A DNA stretch of 64,000 nt, taken from NCBI RefSeq assembly GCF_010500815.1, contig NZ_JAAAMG010000005.1:186001-250000 (forward strand). Direction: 5' to 3'. Positions 45,789-54,142 of the stretch are shown one piece after another (within the stretch, counting starts at the first letter, position 1; every line of letters starts with the position of its first letter). The DNA comes from Jiella pacifica (lineage in GTDB: Bacteria > Pseudomonadota > Alphaproteobacteria > Rhizobiales > Rhizobiaceae). The notes beneath the pieces are model-generated. The model ran no database searches and had not been told where the DNA came from. It worked only from the letters and a program-made list of their open reading frames with translations. The position numbers and the translations under genes were made by a program.

Positions 45789-46895
45789 ATGGCACAACTC
45801 GATCTCACCGGCGTCGCCAAGAAATTCGGCGTCGTCGACGTCCTGCGCGACATCAATCTCAACATCCGGTCCGGCGAGTTCGTCGTCTTCGTCGGCCCGT
45901 CCGGCTGCGGCAAGTCGACCCTGCTGCGCATCATTTCCGGTCTCGAAGAGGTCACCGCCGGGGATCTCCATCTCGACGGCGAGCGTCTCAACGACGTCGA
46001 TCCGGCCCGCCGGGGCACAGCGATGGTGTTCCAGTCCTACGCCCTCTACCCGCACATGACGGCCGCCGAGAACATGGGCTTCAGCCTGAGGATGGCGGGG
46101 GCGAAGAAGGCGGAGATCCGCGAGAAGGTGGCAAAGGCCGCGGCCATCCTGCAGCTCGAGAAGCATATGGATCGCAGGCCCGGCCAGTTGTCCGGTGGCC
46201 AGAAGCAGCGCGTCGCCATCGGCCGGGCGATCGTCAGGGAGCCCAAGGTCTTCCTGTTCGACGAGCCGCTGTCGAATCTCGACGCCGAACTCCGCGTGCA
46301 GATGCGCGCCGAGCTGATCGATCTGCATCGGCGGCTCAAAGCGACGATGATCTACGTCACCCACGATCAGGTCGAGGCGATGACCCTGGCCGACCGGATG
46401 GTGGTTCTCAATGGCGGCGTCATCCAGCAGTGCGGACGCCCGCTCGACCTCTACGACGACCCGGACAACCGCTTCGTCGCCGGCTTCATCGGATCACCGA
46501 AGATGAATTTCTTGTCGGCGACGGTGAAGGAGGTGCGCCCCGACGCGATCGTCCTCGATCGCATCGGCGGATCGTCCACATCCCTCGTCATGCCGTTTGA
46601 AGGCTTCGACGCCGCCGAAGGGCCCATCGAGATCGGTGTGCGGCCGGAGCACGTCCGGCTCGCCCCTTCCGATGAAAGGCGCGACGGCGATGTCGAGGTC
46701 GACGTGACGCTCGTCGAGGAACTCGGCGACGTGACTTACGTGCATGCGACGATGCCGGCCGGCGAGCGGATCATCGCGCGCAGCGACAATGCCCGCCATC
46801 GCGCCGAAACGGCGAACCGGATCCGGCTCGACCCATCCCGCTTCCTGCTGTTCGGCGCCGCCGGCCAGCGCATCCGCCCAGCCGGTGCCGCATGA
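45789..46895 (+). CDS. Sugar ABC transporter ATP-binding protein, UgpC/MsmK type
   Basis: The importer's ATPase (368 residues). Walker A GPSGCGKST is at 36-44, then the Q-loop VFQSYALYPHMT, signature LSGGQKQRVAIGRA, Walker B VFLFDEPLSNLD and the switch VTHDQVEAMTLADRM. The C-terminal MalK-like regulatory OB domain (IEIGVRPEHVRLA) is present, so such ATPases may serve several importers. It overlaps the kinase gene by four bases. Confidence 0.94.
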   Translation: MAQLDLTGVAKKFGVVDVLRDINLNIRSGEFVVFVGPSGCGKSTLLRIISGLEEVTAGDLHLDGERLNDVDPARRGTAMVFQSYALYPHMTAAENMGFSLRMAGAKKAEIREKVAKAAAILQLEKHMDRRPGQLSGGQKQRVAIGRAIVREPKVFLFDEPLSNLDAELRVQMRAELIDLHRRLKATMIYVTHDQVEAMTLADRMVVLNGGVIQQCGRPLDLYDDPDNRFVAGFIGSPKMNFLSATVKEVRPDAIVLDRIGGSSTSLVMPFEGFDAAEGPIEIGVRPEHVRLAPSDERRDGDVEVDVTLVEELGDVTYVHATMPAGERIIARSDNARHRAETANRIRLDPSRFLLFGAAGQRIRPAGAA

Positions 46896-47878
46896 CGAGC
46901 GGGCAAGACGCAGACCGCGCAGGATCGACGGCAACGGTCGTCGGGATCGACATCGGCGGGACGAAGACGCATTTGCGGCTGCGCGGACCGGACCTGGCGA
47001 GGGATGAGGTCGTCCCGACCGCCAACTGGCGGCTGCGGGAATGGCATGCGGACGCCGCCGAGCTGTTGCGACTGGTCCACGACCTGTCAGAGGGAACTGC
47101 CATCGCGGCGATGGCCGTCGGGGCGCATGGCTGCGACGACGCGGCGGAGTGCGAAGCCTTCGAGGCGGCGTTTGCCCGAATAAGCCCGTTCCCGGTGCGT
47201 GTCGTCAACGACGCCGAACTGATGCCGGCAGCTCTCGGTCATCCGGGCGAGATCGGCCTCGTCGCCGGGACGGGCTCGATCGCCGTCTGCCGCACACCAA
47301 CGGGCGAGATGCTGGTCGCCGGCGGATGGGGCTGGATCATCGGCGACGAGGGCAGCGCCGCCAGTCTCGTCCGCGAGGCGGCAAGGGCCGTCGCCCGCCA
47401 TCTGGACGAAGGCGGCAGACGGGACGAGCCGCTGGTGGCCGCGGTCTTCGAGGCTCTCAAAATTCCCTCCCCCGCCCGGATCGGAAGCCGCCTCGGTCAG
47501 ATCGGCGGCCCCGTCGCCGCCGGCTCCTTCGCTCCCATCGTGTTTGCCGCCGAAGCGGCGGGATCGAGGCTCGCCGCGCGGGTAGTCAGTGAAGGTGGGC
47601 GTTCGCTCGCCGAACTCGTCGCACGGCTCGATCGCCGCGGCGCCGGCGCCCGAAGGGTCGTTGCCGGCGGCAGCGTGATTTCTTCGCAGCCAAGCCTCTG
47701 GCGCGCCTTCTGCGCGGGCCTCGAAGAAAGCTGCGACAGCCGGATCGAACCCATCCTCTTCACCGGCGCGCCCGTCGAGGGAGCCCACCGCCTCGCCGCG
47801 CAACTCGCCCGCAGCGAGCCGGGCGCGCTCTTCGTGCGGCCGCACACATCCACCATGACAGCAAAGGCATCTTCATGA
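46892..47878 (+). CDS. BadF/BadG-family ATPase, N-acetylglucosamine kinase-like
   Basis: An ASKHA-fold kinase (328 residues). GIDIGGTKTHLRLRG is the first phosphate loop, AGTGSIAVCRT the second, GGWGWIIGDEGSAASLVREA the sugar-binding segment seen in GlcNAc/glucosamine kinases of this family. It lies between the importer ATPase and a SIS isomerase with four-base overlaps on both sides. It would phosphorylate the imported sugar. Substrate is inferred from family and neighbours, not proven. Confidence 0.85.
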   Translation: MTSGQDADRAGSTATVVGIDIGGTKTHLRLRGPDLARDEVVPTANWRLREWHADAAELLRLVHDLSEGTAIAAMAVGAHGCDDAAECEAFEAAFARISPFPVRVVNDAELMPAALGHPGEIGLVAGTGSIAVCRTPTGEMLVAGGWGWIIGDEGSAASLVREAARAVARHLDEGGRRDEPLVAAVFEALKIPSPARIGSRLGQIGGPVAAGSFAPIVFAAEAAGSRLAARVVSEGGRSLAELVARLDRRGAGARRVVAGGSVISSQPSLWRAFCAGLEESCDSRIEPILFTGAPVEGAHRLAAQLARSEPGALFVRPHTSTMTAKASS

Positions 47879-48876
47879 GCTATCGATCGACAGTCGCCCG
47901 CCAGACGGAATCCCTGGCCGACAGCCTCGCCGCGGCACGGGCCGAACTCGCAGGCATGGATCTCTCCGGCTTCGGCGCGGGCCTGACGGCGGTGACCGGC
48001 ATCGGGGCGAGCTTCGCTGCGGCGGTGGTCGCCGCGAGCGAGATGCAGCGGCGGGGCAGACGGGCGGTGGCGATCCGCGCGGTCGACATGGCCGAAGGTT
48101 ACGATCTCGCCGATTCCATCATCGCCCTGTCGCATCGCGGCCGCAGCGTCGAGACGGTCGAGGCGCTTCGCAAGCTGCCGGGCGCCGAAAGCCTGGCGAT
48201 CACCAACAGCGCGGAAAGCCCACTGGCAAAGGCGGCCAACCATCACGTGACGCAGGCCAACGGCGCCGATGCGACGCCGTCGAGCACCGGCTACACCGCG
48301 ACGCTGCTCGTCGCCGGCCTCGTTCTCGACGCGATCACCGGCGGCAAAGGCACCGACTGGGACGCCCTGCCCGGACAGTCCGCGGCGATCCTCGAGGCCG
48401 CCGATGCCAAGATGGACCGGCTCGGGCGATTGTTCGCCGATCGGCGCGCCATCGACTGCGTCGGCGCCGGCGCGGCGCTCGGAACCGCCGACGAAGCCTC
48501 GCTGCTCATCCGCGAGGCCTCACGCATCCCGGCCGCCGCCTACGACACCCGCCATTATCTGCACGGGCCGATGGAATCGATGGATGAGACGACGGGAGTC
48601 GTGATCTTCGGCAGCGGCCGCGAGGTCGAACTCGCCCGCCAGCTCGACGCCATCGGCTGCCCGGCGCTGCTGGTCACCTCGAAGAGCGGGATTGCCGACG
48701 GCAGGACGCTGACCGTCCTCGAGGTCCCACACGCTGAGGATCGCATCTTGCAGGCGATCTTCGACATCTTCGCACCGCAGCTCCTCGCGGCCACCCTGTC
48801 GGACGCCGCGGGACTGACGGACACGAAGTTCCGCTACAAGCAGAGCGACACGAAGATCCTCGATCCCGCGGCCTGA
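47875..48876 (+). CDS. SIS-domain sugar isomerase (AgaS/GlmS isomerase-like)
   Basis: A 333-residue protein of two SIS domains, like the isomerase half of GlmS. GIGASFAAAVVAASEMQRRG and LSHRGRSVETVEALRKLPGA bind the sugar phosphate; the second domain contains GAGAALGTADEASLLIREAS and YLHGPMES, the family's conserved segment. No glutaminase domain is attached, so it should deaminate or isomerise a hexosamine phosphate rather than synthesise one. It ends the operon. Confidence 0.87.
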   Translation: MSYRSTVARQTESLADSLAAARAELAGMDLSGFGAGLTAVTGIGASFAAAVVAASEMQRRGRRAVAIRAVDMAEGYDLADSIIALSHRGRSVETVEALRKLPGAESLAITNSAESPLAKAANHHVTQANGADATPSSTGYTATLLVAGLVLDAITGGKGTDWDALPGQSAAILEAADAKMDRLGRLFADRRAIDCVGAGAALGTADEASLLIREASRIPAAAYDTRHYLHGPMESMDETTGVVIFGSGREVELARQLDAIGCPALLVTSKSGIADGRTLTVLEVPHAEDRILQAIFDIFAPQLLAATLSDAAGLTDTKFRYKQSDTKILDPAA

Positions 48877-49002
48877 TCGACCAGCCATCGTCCGGCCGCA
48901 GAAGATGACCGTCTCGGCCGACCGCTGAACAGCCGGCCACGACGAAGCGGCGATGCGCTCCCGATCGTCCGATGGCCAGGCGGGACCTGGAACGCACAAT
49001 CC

Positions 49003-49037
49003 GCCGGCATCTCGCTGCGCTCAAGCGAGATGCCGGC
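49003..49037. repeat. Perfect 14-base-pair hairpin after the sugar operon
   Basis: GCCGGCATCTCGCT (49003-49016) and AGCGAGATGCCGGC (49024-49037) pair without mismatch around a seven-base loop. There is no T-run on either side. It lies between the convergent SIS gene and the SMP-30 remnant and could protect mRNA ends or act as a bidirectional terminator. Confidence 0.7.
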
Positions 49038-49081
49038 ACGGTGAGATACCCCGTCGGATCACCTGTGGCAGAACCGCGGGC

Positions 49082-49520
49082 CTACTCGCTGTCGGCGGGG
49101 TTGGCTGCAGCCTTCGCCAGGGCTTTCACCGCGAATATCGTCGAGCCTTGGCCCTGATCCCAGTCATTGGTCAGGATCAGCATCTCGTCGGTTCCCGGCC
49201 GGATCGCCATGGAAGTCGATTGCAGATTGTGTCCCTCGTCGCGTCCCGGCAGGAGTCGGCATCCAGGCGAAGCGAATCCGGTCCCGCCCCCGTGAAGGTG
49301 TAGGTGACGACCGCGCCGAAGGGGGCGACGATGGTGGCGTCGGCGAGCGAGACCCTTTTGCAGCTTTCCGCCCGCCAGTTCCGTCACCCACAACGTCTTG
49401 CCGTCCGGGCTGAGGCCGATGCCGTTGGCGATCTTCAGGTTCGGCAGAACGGACAGGGGATCGCCACCGTCGGGCCCGACGTAGTAGACTCCACCGTCCG
49501 GGCTGCTGGAACCGCCCTTG
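49082..49520 (-). pseudogene. SMP-30/gluconolactonase-like remnant
   Basis: The strand reads [20 protein letters not shown], then ANGIGLSPDGKTLWVTELAG, the blade motifs of SMP-30/gluconolactonase/LRE proteins. The homologous reading then changes frame at least twice (GAVVTYTFTGAGPDSLRLDA in one frame, NDWDQGQGSTIFAVKALAKA in another) before stopping at 49082. The N-terminal half is missing and replaced by an HMG-CoA reductase fragment. It is certainly non-functional. Confidence 0.7.
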
Positions 49521-49745
49521 AAGCGACGATCGCGATGTTGCGGGCGTGCAACGCCATGTGTCCGCGCTGGCTACCCTCCGTCGCGAGCGCGCGAAGGGCC
49601 GCCATGTTCTGGGCGACCGCGACGGTCACCTCGGCCAACTCCTGCGCGCTCTGAACCTGCAGAATCTTCGGCGCGGCCTGAGCGGGGGGATGCGTTTTCG
49701 TCGCCCCCCGACAAGGCCGACGGCCATCGGCATTTCCAGGGTTCG
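49521..49745 (-). pseudogene. Class II HMG-CoA reductase fragment
   Basis: The fragment [12 protein letters not shown], followed after a frameshift in a C-run by [20 protein letters not shown], then [20 protein letters not shown] and [11 protein letters not shown], matches the C-terminal part of the degradative (mvaA-type) HMG-CoA reductase, including the histidine of RGHM. The rest of the gene is absent; it runs directly into the SMP-30 remnant. Confidence 0.6.
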
Positions 49746-49885
49746 CGCGCGGCCAGAAGTTTCAAGCGAGCCGCGAACGGATTGCCGATCCCGAGCAACT
49801 GGACCTGGGCCCGCATGGCCGGCAGCGTCGAAGATGTCTGAAAGCCGCCGTTGTCGCGGGCGATCCACGCCATATAGGACGCCGC

Positions 49886-50548
49886 CGCACGCCGGATGGT
49901 CCCGACCTCGACGACCTCAGGCACAAGCTTGCGCCCCACCGGCCGAAGCTCTTCTTCACCCAGTCCCAGGCGCACAATGCCACCGGCGGCTCGCTGGAAC
50001 CGCCGGTGGCATTCGGCCTTCTGCAGGCAGCTGAACAGTGGGGCTTCCTGATCGTCGAGAACGACGCCTTTGCCGACATCGTCCCACCTGCCTTCTCGCG
50101 TCTCGCCGCGCTCGATCAGCTCAATCGAGTTCTTTATCTCGGGACGTTCTCCAAGACGCTCTCTGCAAGCCTCAGATGCGGCTTCATCGCGGGCCATCCC
50201 TCCCTCATCGGCCCGCTGACGGACATGAAGCTCCTGACATGCGTCGCCACCTCCGATCATGTGGAGCGTTTCGTCTTCAATCTGATCCAGGGCGGCCAGT
50301 ATCTGCGGCATCTGCGCCGGCTTCGCTCACGCGTCGAGAGCGCCAATGCCGCGGCCGTGACAGAGCTGGAGGAGATCGGACTTTCCGTCCGGATGAGCAA
50401 GGTTCCGGCTTCTATCTCTGGGCCGAACTTGGCCAATCCGTCGACGAACTTGCCGTCTGCCGCGCCGCCGTCGGAGCTTTCGATCGCTGTAGTTCTGCTC
50501 GAACGGCGTGCGTGGTCTTGGCGCTGCCGTGAAGAACCTGGCCCATAG
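49886..50548 (+). pseudogene. MocR/PdxR-type regulator fragment (aminotransferase-like domain)
   Basis: [20 protein letters not shown] and [16 protein letters not shown], then [20 protein letters not shown], followed by the PLP-lysine motif in [20 protein letters not shown], match the aminotransferase domain of MocR-family regulators. The N-terminal winged helix and the first half of the domain are missing. After about 50390 the homologous reading (GFYLWAELGQSVDELA) moves to another frame. It is a decayed fragment. An ATG-started open frame at 50006 is part of it, not a separate gene. Confidence 0.7.
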
Positions 50549-50825
50549 CGCTTCCCTCTCTTTCGAGTTCAAAGATACGCCATCACACTGTGGGACTGAA
50601 CAGGCGCGGCCGAGCGGGGTGAAGGGGATGAAGTGACGCGGTCAAAAGCTGCCCTCGCTGGCAAACAGCGATTTGCGCTCGCCGGTCTTGCCAAGGCGGC
50701 TGCGACCTTGGCGTACGCCGCCTCGAGTTGATTTCCGGTGCGCTCGATCTGAGCATGAGGTCGTGTTCTTCGTCGGCAGCCTCGCCTCGGGACATATGAT
50801 AGATATGCCGCCGACACGGCCGGTA
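50549..50825. other. Unassigned stretch beside the graveyard
   Basis: About 277 bases after the MocR remnant. The minus strand shows short open frames but nothing I recognise, and no hairpin marks the end of the ten-gene operon. Confidence 0.35.
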
Positions 50826-51224
50826 CTATTTCGTCGAGCTTTCCTTCTGCACCACTGACAAGCCATTGTCCTTCCAGCCCGAAAAGCCGTTCCGCATGCT
50901 CCGCGCGTCGAGACCCATTTCCAGGGCGGTCTTCGCGGCGAGCAGGGAGCGCCACCCCGACGCGCAGTAGAAGACGAAGGTCTTCGGTTCAGCGAAGACC
51001 GGCCTGTGATACGGGCTTTCCGGATCGATCCAGAACTCCAGCATGCCGCGCGGAGCGTGGAAGGCGCCCGGAATCATGCCTTCGCGCGTCAATTCACGGG
51101 GATCGCGGACATCCACCAGAACGATATTCTCGTCATCAAGCGCTGCCGCCGCCTCTTCAACCGTGATGGAGCAGACGACAGCATCCGCCTCGGCGAGGAG
51201 ATCCTTGTATCCCTTGCGGGCCAC
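50826..51224 (-). CDS. Rhodanese-like sulfurtransferase (last gene of catabolic operon)
   Basis: A single-domain rhodanese (132 residues) with active-site C87 in FYCASGWRS. NIVLVDVRDPRELTREGMIP and GAFHAPRGML are the conserved CH2A and substrate-loop motifs; NGFSGWKDNGL ends the domain. It starts two bases after the CMD-family gene. Sulfur transfer or thiol redox chemistry fits the neighbouring CxxC protein and molybdoenzyme, but the donor is unknown. Confidence 0.9.
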   Translation of the reverse strand: MARKGYKDLLAEADAVVCSITVEEAAAALDDENIVLVDVRDPRELTREGMIPGAFHAPRGMLEFWIDPESPYHRPVFAEPKTFVFYCASGWRSLLAAKTALEMGLDARSMRNGFSGWKDNGLSVVQKESSTK

Positions 51225-51226
51225 GA

Positions 51227-51796
51227 TCAGCGCCCCATCGCATAGAATTCGGGGTTGGGGCGCATGCTGGTCGCATTCGCCAGGCGGTTCGACATGCCGA
51301 AGAACGCCGAGATCGCGGCGATGTCCCAGACGTCGTCGTCGGTGAAGCCGTGGCTCTTCAGCGTCTCCATGTCCTCGTCCCCCACCTCGTAGGCGCGCTG
51401 GGAGACCTTAATGGCGAAGTCCAGCATCGCCTTCTGGCGCTCGCTGATGTCGGCCTTGCGGTAGTTGATCGCGACCTGGTCGGCGATCAGCGGATCCTTG
51501 GCTCGGATGCGCAGGATCGCGCCGTGGGCGACCACACAGTACTGGCACTGATTCACGTTGCTGGTGGCCACGACGATCATCTCGCGTTCCGCCTTGGTGA
51601 TCGGGCCGGGCTTGTCCATGAGCGCATCGTGATAGGCGAAGAAGGCACGGAATTCATCCGGCCGGTGGGCAAGCGTCAGGAAGACGTTGGGCACGAAGCC
51701 GGACTTCTCCTGCACGGCGAGGATACGGTCGCGAATGTCTTCCGGCAGGTCCTCGATCTTGGGCACAGGAAAGCGGCTGATCGGCTGGTCGGTCAT
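51227..51796 (-). CDS. Peroxidase-related protein, carboxymuconolactone decarboxylase/AhpD family
   Basis: An AhpD-fold protein (189 residues) with the redox pair C84/C87 and H91 in NQCQYCVVAHG, as in alkylhydroperoxidase-like enzymes. The N-terminal SRFPVPKIEDLPEDIRDRIL and C-terminal FFGMSNRLANATSMRPNPEF belong to the peroxidase-related subfamily. It begins 14 bases after the molybdoenzyme gene and ends two bases before the rhodanese. A thiol-dependent peroxide or redox-relay role is inferred. Confidence 0.88.
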   Translation of the reverse strand: MTDQPISRFPVPKIEDLPEDIRDRILAVQEKSGFVPNVFLTLAHRPDEFRAFFAYHDALMDKPGPITKAEREMIVVATSNVNQCQYCVVAHGAILRIRAKDPLIADQVAINYRKADISERQKAMLDFAIKVSQRAYEVGDEDMETLKSHGFTDDDVWDIAAISAFFGMSNRLANATSMRPNPEFYAMGR

Positions 51797-51810
51797 GATG
51801 GAGGCACTCC

Positions 51811-54123
51811 TTATTCCGCCGCGATCGCGGCGAGGTTCTTCCGATAGGCCTCGAACGCGTCGGGAGCCTCTCCCGCATAGGGCTCGACGTGAACGAGGCA
51901 GGTGTGGGCCGAGCAGCCCTGGCCGAACTCGGAGGTTCCGATGTCGAGGGTCAGGACGTTCGGATTGCCGGCGAGGTCGAGGCCGCTGTTGCCGCTCGGC
52001 GTAAACCACGCCCCGGTCGGCAGCACGACGACGCCGGGCCGCACGGTGTCGGCGACGGTCGCCGTCGCAAGACAGGCGCCGCGGTCGTTGTACAGGCGCA
52101 CCGTCTCTCCGTCCGCGATGGAAAGGCGCCTCGCGTCCTCTGCGTTGAGGCGCGCCTGCTCCCGGCCGCCCCGTTTCATGGCAAGGCTCGCCTCGCCGGT
52201 CTCGAGTTGGCTGTGCAGGCGCCCGGCCGGCTGGTGGGAAATCAGATGCAACCGCCCGCCCGCATCGTCCCGGCCGAGCCATTCGGCGGGCTCCATCCAC
52301 GCAGGATGGGCCGGACAGCCGGCATGGCCGAGACGCTCCAGCTTGTCGCTGCCGAGCACGATCCGGCCGCTCTCCGTGACGAGCGCGTTTCGCTCCGGGT
52401 GCTCTCGGAATTCGGCCAGATAGGTGTGCCCCGTCTTCACCGGGCAGCGCGCATAGCCCGCCTCCCAGAACGCGTCGAAGTCCGGCATCTCGAAGCCGAG
52501 GCGGCTGGCGGCATCTTCCCTGCTCGTCTCGTAGAGATGGCGCAGCCAGGCCATCTCGTCACGCCCCTCGGCGAAGGCCTCGCCCACGCCGAGCCTTTCG
52601 GCGATCCCGTTGAAGATGTCGAAATCCGAGCGCGCCTCGCCCAGCGGCTCGATCGCCCTCTTCATGGCGATGATGAAGTCGGAGCGCTTGTTTCCGGCAA
52701 GGTCGTTGCGCTCGATGGAGGTGGAGGCGGGAAGAACGATGTCGGCACGCTGGGCGGTCGCGGTGAACATCGGGTCCTGGACGATGATCGTTTCGGGCCG
52801 AGTCCAGGCCTCGGACAGGCGATTGATGTCCTGATGATGATGATAGGGGTTGCCGCCGGCCCAGTAGACCAGCCTGATATCCGGATAGGTCCGCTCCGCG
52901 CCCTCATAGGTGAAGGTCTTGCCGGGGTTGAGCAGCATGTCCGAGATGCGCGCCACCGGAATGAAGCTGTCGATGACCTTCGCAAAGGGAGAGATGGCCG
53001 GCGAGCGGCCGAGATTGATCGGCGCGCCGACGCCGCCGAGCGAAGCGTAGCCATAGCCGACGCCGCCCCCCGGCAGGCCGATCTGGCCGACGATCGATGC
53101 CAGGCCCAGCGCCGCCCAGAAGGGCTGTTCGCCGTGATGGGCACGCTGCAGGCTCCAGCTCACCGTCAGCATGCTGCGCGTGGCGACGAGCGTATTTGCA
53201 AGCTCAGCGATCCCGGCCGCGTCGAGGCCGGTGATCGTGGCGGCCCAGGCCGCATCCTTGCGGACACCGTCCTCGTGGCCGTCGAGATAGGCGATCAGTC
53301 GCTCGGAGCCGCTGGTGCAACGTGCAAGAAAGTCGCGCGCCTCGCGGCCGTTCTTCAAGATCTCGCCGGCCAGCCCCAGCATCAGCGCCGTGTCGGTGTT
53401 CGGGCGGATCGGCCACCATTCGGCATTCAGCCATTCGGGGACGTCGTCCTTCAACGGCGAGACCAGGACGACCCGAACGCCGCGATCGGCGATCTGTCTG
53501 AGATAGGTTTCCAGCGAATGGGTGGCGATGCCGCCGGCCTCGCTCTGCGCCGTGCGCGGCGACAGCGCCCCGAAGACGACCAGCGTTTCGGTGTGTTCGG
53601 CAATCGTATCGAGCGTGTTGGCCTGTCCGCCGCAGGCGCCTTCGTCGCCGAGCGTATGGCGCAGGATCACAGGGCCGGCGGCGATCGAGTAGGTGTCGAC
53701 GTGACGGGTGAAGCCGCCGACGAGATTGAGCATGCGCTTCAGAAGCGTCGAGGCGTGGTGGAAGCGGCCGCAACTTGTCCAGCCATAGGATCCGGCGAAG
53801 ATCGACGCATTGCCATGGCTGCCCGCGACCCGCGTGATCTCCTCAGCGACGAGGCGTGTCGCCTCGCCCCAGCTCACCGGCACGAATTTCTCCTTGCCGC
53901 GGCCGCGCCGATCGCTCTTCTCGCGCTTTTCCAGCCAGCCTTCGCGCACCATCGGACGAAGGACGCGCCGATCGGATTTCGCCCACTCCGCGACGGAGTG
54001 AATGATCGGCGACGGCGCCGGATCATGCTCGAAGGGTTCGACGCCGACGATCGCCCCGTTCTCGACGAGGATCGTATAGGCGCCCCAATGGCTGCAATGC
54101 GGAATGCGTTCGACAGTACCCAT
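51811..54123 (-). CDS. Molybdopterin oxidoreductase, BisC/DMSO reductase family
   Basis: A bis-molybdopterin enzyme (770 residues). The likely molybdenum ligand is S117 in GSYGWTSCGRFHHA, as in DMSO, TMAO and biotin-sulfoxide reductases. GGNPYHHHQDINRL, IVLPASTSIERNDLAGNKRS and the C-terminal GNPNVLTLDIGTSEFGQGCS match the family. There is no Tat signal and no N-terminal Fe-S cysteine motif, so it should be cytoplasmic like BisC. Known relatives reduce S- or N-oxides. Lying inside a sugar-acid-like catabolic operon is unusual. It begins 19 bases after the ThDP gene. Confidence 0.9.
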   Translation of the reverse strand: MGTVERIPHCSHWGAYTILVENGAIVGVEPFEHDPAPSPIIHSVAEWAKSDRRVLRPMVREGWLEKREKSDRRGRGKEKFVPVSWGEATRLVAEEITRVAGSHGNASIFAGSYGWTSCGRFHHASTLLKRMLNLVGGFTRHVDTYSIAAGPVILRHTLGDEGACGGQANTLDTIAEHTETLVVFGALSPRTAQSEAGGIATHSLETYLRQIADRGVRVVLVSPLKDDVPEWLNAEWWPIRPNTDTALMLGLAGEILKNGREARDFLARCTSGSERLIAYLDGHEDGVRKDAAWAATITGLDAAGIAELANTLVATRSMLTVSWSLQRAHHGEQPFWAALGLASIVGQIGLPGGGVGYGYASLGGVGAPINLGRSPAISPFAKVIDSFIPVARISDMLLNPGKTFTYEGAERTYPDIRLVYWAGGNPYHHHQDINRLSEAWTRPETIIVQDPMFTATAQRADIVLPASTSIERNDLAGNKRSDFIIAMKRAIEPLGEARSDFDIFNGIAERLGVGEAFAEGRDEMAWLRHLYETSREDAASRLGFEMPDFDAFWEAGYARCPVKTGHTYLAEFREHPERNALVTESGRIVLGSDKLERLGHAGCPAHPAWMEPAEWLGRDDAGGRLHLISHQPAGRLHSQLETGEASLAMKRGGREQARLNAEDARRLSIADGETVRLYNDRGACLATATVADTVRPGVVVLPTGAWFTPSGNSGLDLAGNPNVLTLDIGTSEFGQGCSAHTCLVHVEPYAGEAPDAFEAYRKNLAAIAAE

Positions 54124-54142
54124 CGTTCTTCTTTCAAGCCGC

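Noticed and set aside
50038-50532. Independent gene in a second frame over the MocR remnant
   Set aside because: The end of this frame only carries the frameshifted continuation of the aminotransferase fragment; the rest is shadow.
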